NCBI RefSeq assembly: GCF_014650995.1
Contig: NZ_BMWA01000001.1
Coordinates: 248,001 to 312,000, forward strand
Length of the DNA stretch: 64,000 nt
DNA from: Streptomyces viridiviolaceus
Lineage (GTDB): Bacteria > Actinomycetota > Actinomycetes > Streptomycetales > Streptomycetaceae
Direction: 5' to 3'
Positions 62,386 through 64,000 of this stretch are shown piece by piece. How positions within the stretch are numbered: the first letter of the stretch is position 1; each line of letters begins with the position of its first letter. Made by a program: the position numbers and the translations under genes. The notes under the pieces were generated by a model. That model was not told the origin of the DNA, searched no databases, and saw only the letters and a list, made by a program, of their open reading frames with translations.

Positions 62386-63507
62386 ATGGATCTCGCGTTT
62401 CTGCATCCACTCTACGAACATCCGGGGCCGTGGGCCTCCGTGTACGTCGACCTCTCACGGCATGCGGAGGACACCCCGCACGAACGGGAACTGACGGCCG
62501 ACGCGGTGGCCCGGGAGCTGGCGTCGCAGGGCGCGGACGACGCGACGTGCCGGGCCGTGCGGCAGGCGGTGGACGAGCTGCGCCACTCCACCGACCAGCA
62601 CGGACGGGCCCTGTTCGCGTGCGCCGGGAGGGTGGTCCTGGACCCGCCGCTGGCACGCCCCCCGCGGGGTGGCACCTCCGCCCACTGGGCGCCGCTGCCG
62701 CATGTCGCGCCGCTGCTGGAGCTGGCGGGCGAGGACCCGGTGTGCGTGGTGGCGTACATCGACCGCAAGGGCGCGGACTTCGAGTTGCGCAGCGCGCTGG
62801 GCAGCGAGGACGCGGGCGGGGTGAGCGGCCGGCAGTGGCCGGTGCACCGCACCAGCAGCGTCGACTGGTCGGAGCGGCACTTCCAGTTGCGGGTGGAGAA
62901 CACCTGGGAGCACAACGCGGCGGAGATCGCGGACGCGCTCGCCGTGTGCCAGGAGGAGACCCGCGCCGACCTGCTGATCCTGGTGGGCGACGACCGGGAA
63001 CGGCGGTCCGTGCACGAACGGTTGCCGCGGAGGCTGCAGGACCGTGTGGTGGAGGCGCCGCACGGAGCCGGCAGCAGGCTCCTCGACGACGACGTGGAGC
63101 GGCTGCGCGACGAGCACGTGCGGGCACGGGCACGCGAGGAGCTGGACAGGTTCCTGGCCGCCCGCGCACCCGACGACGAGGGACGGGCCGCCGCGGTCGA
63201 GGGCGTGCCGGCGCTGATCGAGGCCGCCCGGGAGCACCGCATCGACGAGTTGCTGATCATCCCGGACGGTCCCGACACCCACCGCGAGGTGTGGATCGGC
63301 GAGGACGCCGACCAGGTGGCGGTGCGCCGTACGGAACTGAAGACGCTCGGCGAGCAGAACTCCTGGTCGGCCCGCGCGGACGATGCCCTGCTGCGCTCGG
63401 CCGTGATGACCGGCGCCCCGGCGATCTCCGTGACTGCGGCCCTGCCGCGGGAGGTGGAGGGCGACGCCCCGGTGGGCGGCCTGGGAGCGCTGCTGCGCTG
63501 GAGGTGA
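62386..63507 (+). CDS. baeRF/Vms1-like protein (Rv2629-type eRF1-related domain)
   Basis: This 373-residue protein resembles mycobacterial Rv2629 and related bacterial release-factor-like (baeRF) proteins. An N-terminal domain (P-W-A-S-V-Y-V-D-L-S-R-H) is followed by an eRF1-domain-2-like part (V-V-A-Y-I-D-R-K-G-A-D-F-E...N-T-W-E-H-N-A-A-E-I-A) and a C-terminal L7Ae-like part (I-D-E-L-L-I-I-P-D-G). Relatives act on stalled peptidyl-tRNA or hibernating ribosomes, which is not shown for this protein. ATG 62386 has GGGAGGGA upstream. The SigB-type promoter predicts stress induction. Confidence 0.75.
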   Translation: MDLAFLHPLYEHPGPWASVYVDLSRHAEDTPHERELTADAVARELASQGADDATCRAVRQAVDELRHSTDQHGRALFACAGRVVLDPPLARPPRGGTSAHWAPLPHVAPLLELAGEDPVCVVAYIDRKGADFELRSALGSEDAGGVSGRQWPVHRTSSVDWSERHFQLRVENTWEHNAAEIADALAVCQEETRADLLILVGDDRERRSVHERLPRRLQDRVVEAPHGAGSRLLDDDVERLRDEHVRARAREELDRFLAARAPDDEGRAAAVEGVPALIEAAREHRIDELLIIPDGPDTHREVWIGEDADQVAVRRTELKTLGEQNSWSARADDALLRSAVMTGAPAISVTAALPREVEGDAPVGGLGALLRWR

Positions 63508-63525
63508 CCGCGCGCCGGCCACCCG

Positions 63526-63799
63526 CCCCGGATGCCCGACGGGGCCGGGCCCGGGTCCGGCCGTGCGCGGCGAACACCGCCCGCGTGTCCGGCCCGGCGA
63601 CCGCCCACCACGCCCTGCCAGGACCGCCCGCGTGCCGGACCGCAGGCCGCTCGCCCCAGGCCCGTGGCGGCTCCGCCGGGCACATGGCTGCCCCGGATGC
63701 CCGGCGGGGCCGGGCCCGGGTCCGTGCGTGACGAGCGCCGCCCGCGTGTCCGGCCCGGCGACCGCCCACCACGCCCTGCCAGGACCGCCCGCGTGCCGG
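63526..63799. repeat. Long near-perfect direct repeat in a gene-free region
   Basis: Copy A (63526-63638) and copy B (63691-63799) share an identical 62-bp run (63577-63638 and 63738-63799) plus a similar front part beginning CCCCGGATGCCCG. The gap 63508-63896 (389 bp) holds no gene I can support. The copies contain GC-rich dyads that could terminate the baeRF-like gene and the convergent gene at the right edge. Confidence 0.8.
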
Positions 63800-63896
63800 C
63801 GCACCCGGCACCGGACCGCCGGGCGGCCGTCGCATGTGGCGTCACCGATCGCCGGGCCGTCCGTGGCCCCGCCGGGCGCCCGGGTCCGGCGTGTCC

Positions 63897-64000
63897 CTAC
63901 CGCGCCCGCTCCACCCGCCGTTCGTCCCACACCGGCTCCGGCGTCTCGCGCACGCGGCCGTCGCTGCCGAAGACGAGGTAGCGGTCGAAGGAGCGGGCGA
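63897..64000 (-). CDS. C-terminus of an unrecognised protein, 5' part outside the window
   Basis: The last 33 or so codons of a minus-strand gene enter from the right edge and stop at TAG 63897-63899. They read ...R-S-F-D-R-Y-L-V-F-G-S-D-G-R-V-R-E-T-P-E-P-V-W-D-E-R and a basic end. Codon use is typical. The fragment is too short to name a family. Confidence 0.55.
   Translation of the reverse strand, partial: ARSFDRYLVFGSDGRVRETPEPVWDERRVERAR

Overview
The window looks like a piece of a Streptomyces (or very close actinobacterial) chromosome. GC content is very high with near-complete G/C third positions, GTG and TTG starts are common, short tightly overlapping operons are frequent, and the families are typical of the genus (DUF5753 helix-turn-helix regulators, DUF574 methyltransferases, DUF2795, DUF6158-like, SigB/F-type sigma factor, HAIR-type heat-shock operator). 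I saw no tRNA, rRNA, CRISPR array or complete transposon.

Left block (1-12.6 kb, minus strand): a sugar or keto-sugar utilisation locus. It holds an inositol-3-phosphate-synthase-like enzyme cut by the left edge, a huge secreted multidomain enzyme (sugar dehydrogenase propeller, PKD, CBM6-like, ThuA, DUF1080), a TIM-barrel isomerase, a Gfo/Idh/MocA oxidoreductase, a ribose-type ABC importer and a ROK repressor. The same 23-bp dyad lies upstream of the ROK gene and of the giant enzyme. Next comes a FadR-type GntR regulator, an orphan FabH-like synthase (13.4-14.4 kb) and a formate module (14.6-22.8 kb): OxlT-like MFS carrier with a 47-residue companion, PanE-like reductase, a split molybdenum formate dehydrogenase, a fused NuoE-NuoF-like diaphorase and FdhD. 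GTAGAC-type sites in front of the GntR gene and between the MFS and PanE genes tie the regulator to the module.

Middle (22.8-38.7 kb): MarR/quinone oxidoreductase pair with two operators, secreted sialidase and a second predicted propeller protein, BASS-type transporter with LysR, long-chain acyl-CoA synthetase, aldo/keto reductase, several SAM methyltransferases, pterin carbinolamine dehydratase, and two XRE-type regulators.

Decayed stretch (38.9-43.8 kb): a respiratory nitrate reductase operon reduced to an in-frame NarG'-'NarH chimera, a NarJ gene and a frameshifted, internally deleted narI. It is followed by an orphan dnaK with a HspR-type operator, osmC and a truncated MoxR-type ATPase that also looks like a deletion chimera.

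Right part (43.9-64 kb): amino-acid permease, holin-domain phosphodiesterase, two metallo-beta-lactamase-fold proteins, a DedA protein, a PLP-fold protein lacking the catalytic lysine, a tandem-repeat surface protein, a SigB/F-type sigma factor, a pyruvate-oxidase-like TPP enzyme, a VOC/AraC pair, a UvrA-like self-resistance ATPase, and a stress-type group (DUF2795, CBS, PfpI, DUF6158-like, baeRF/Vms1-like) with two promoters that fit the SigB consensus. Degenerate or near-perfect direct repeats fill the gaps at 49.6-50.0 and 63.5-63.8 kb. The window ends in the C-terminus of an unrecognised minus-strand gene.
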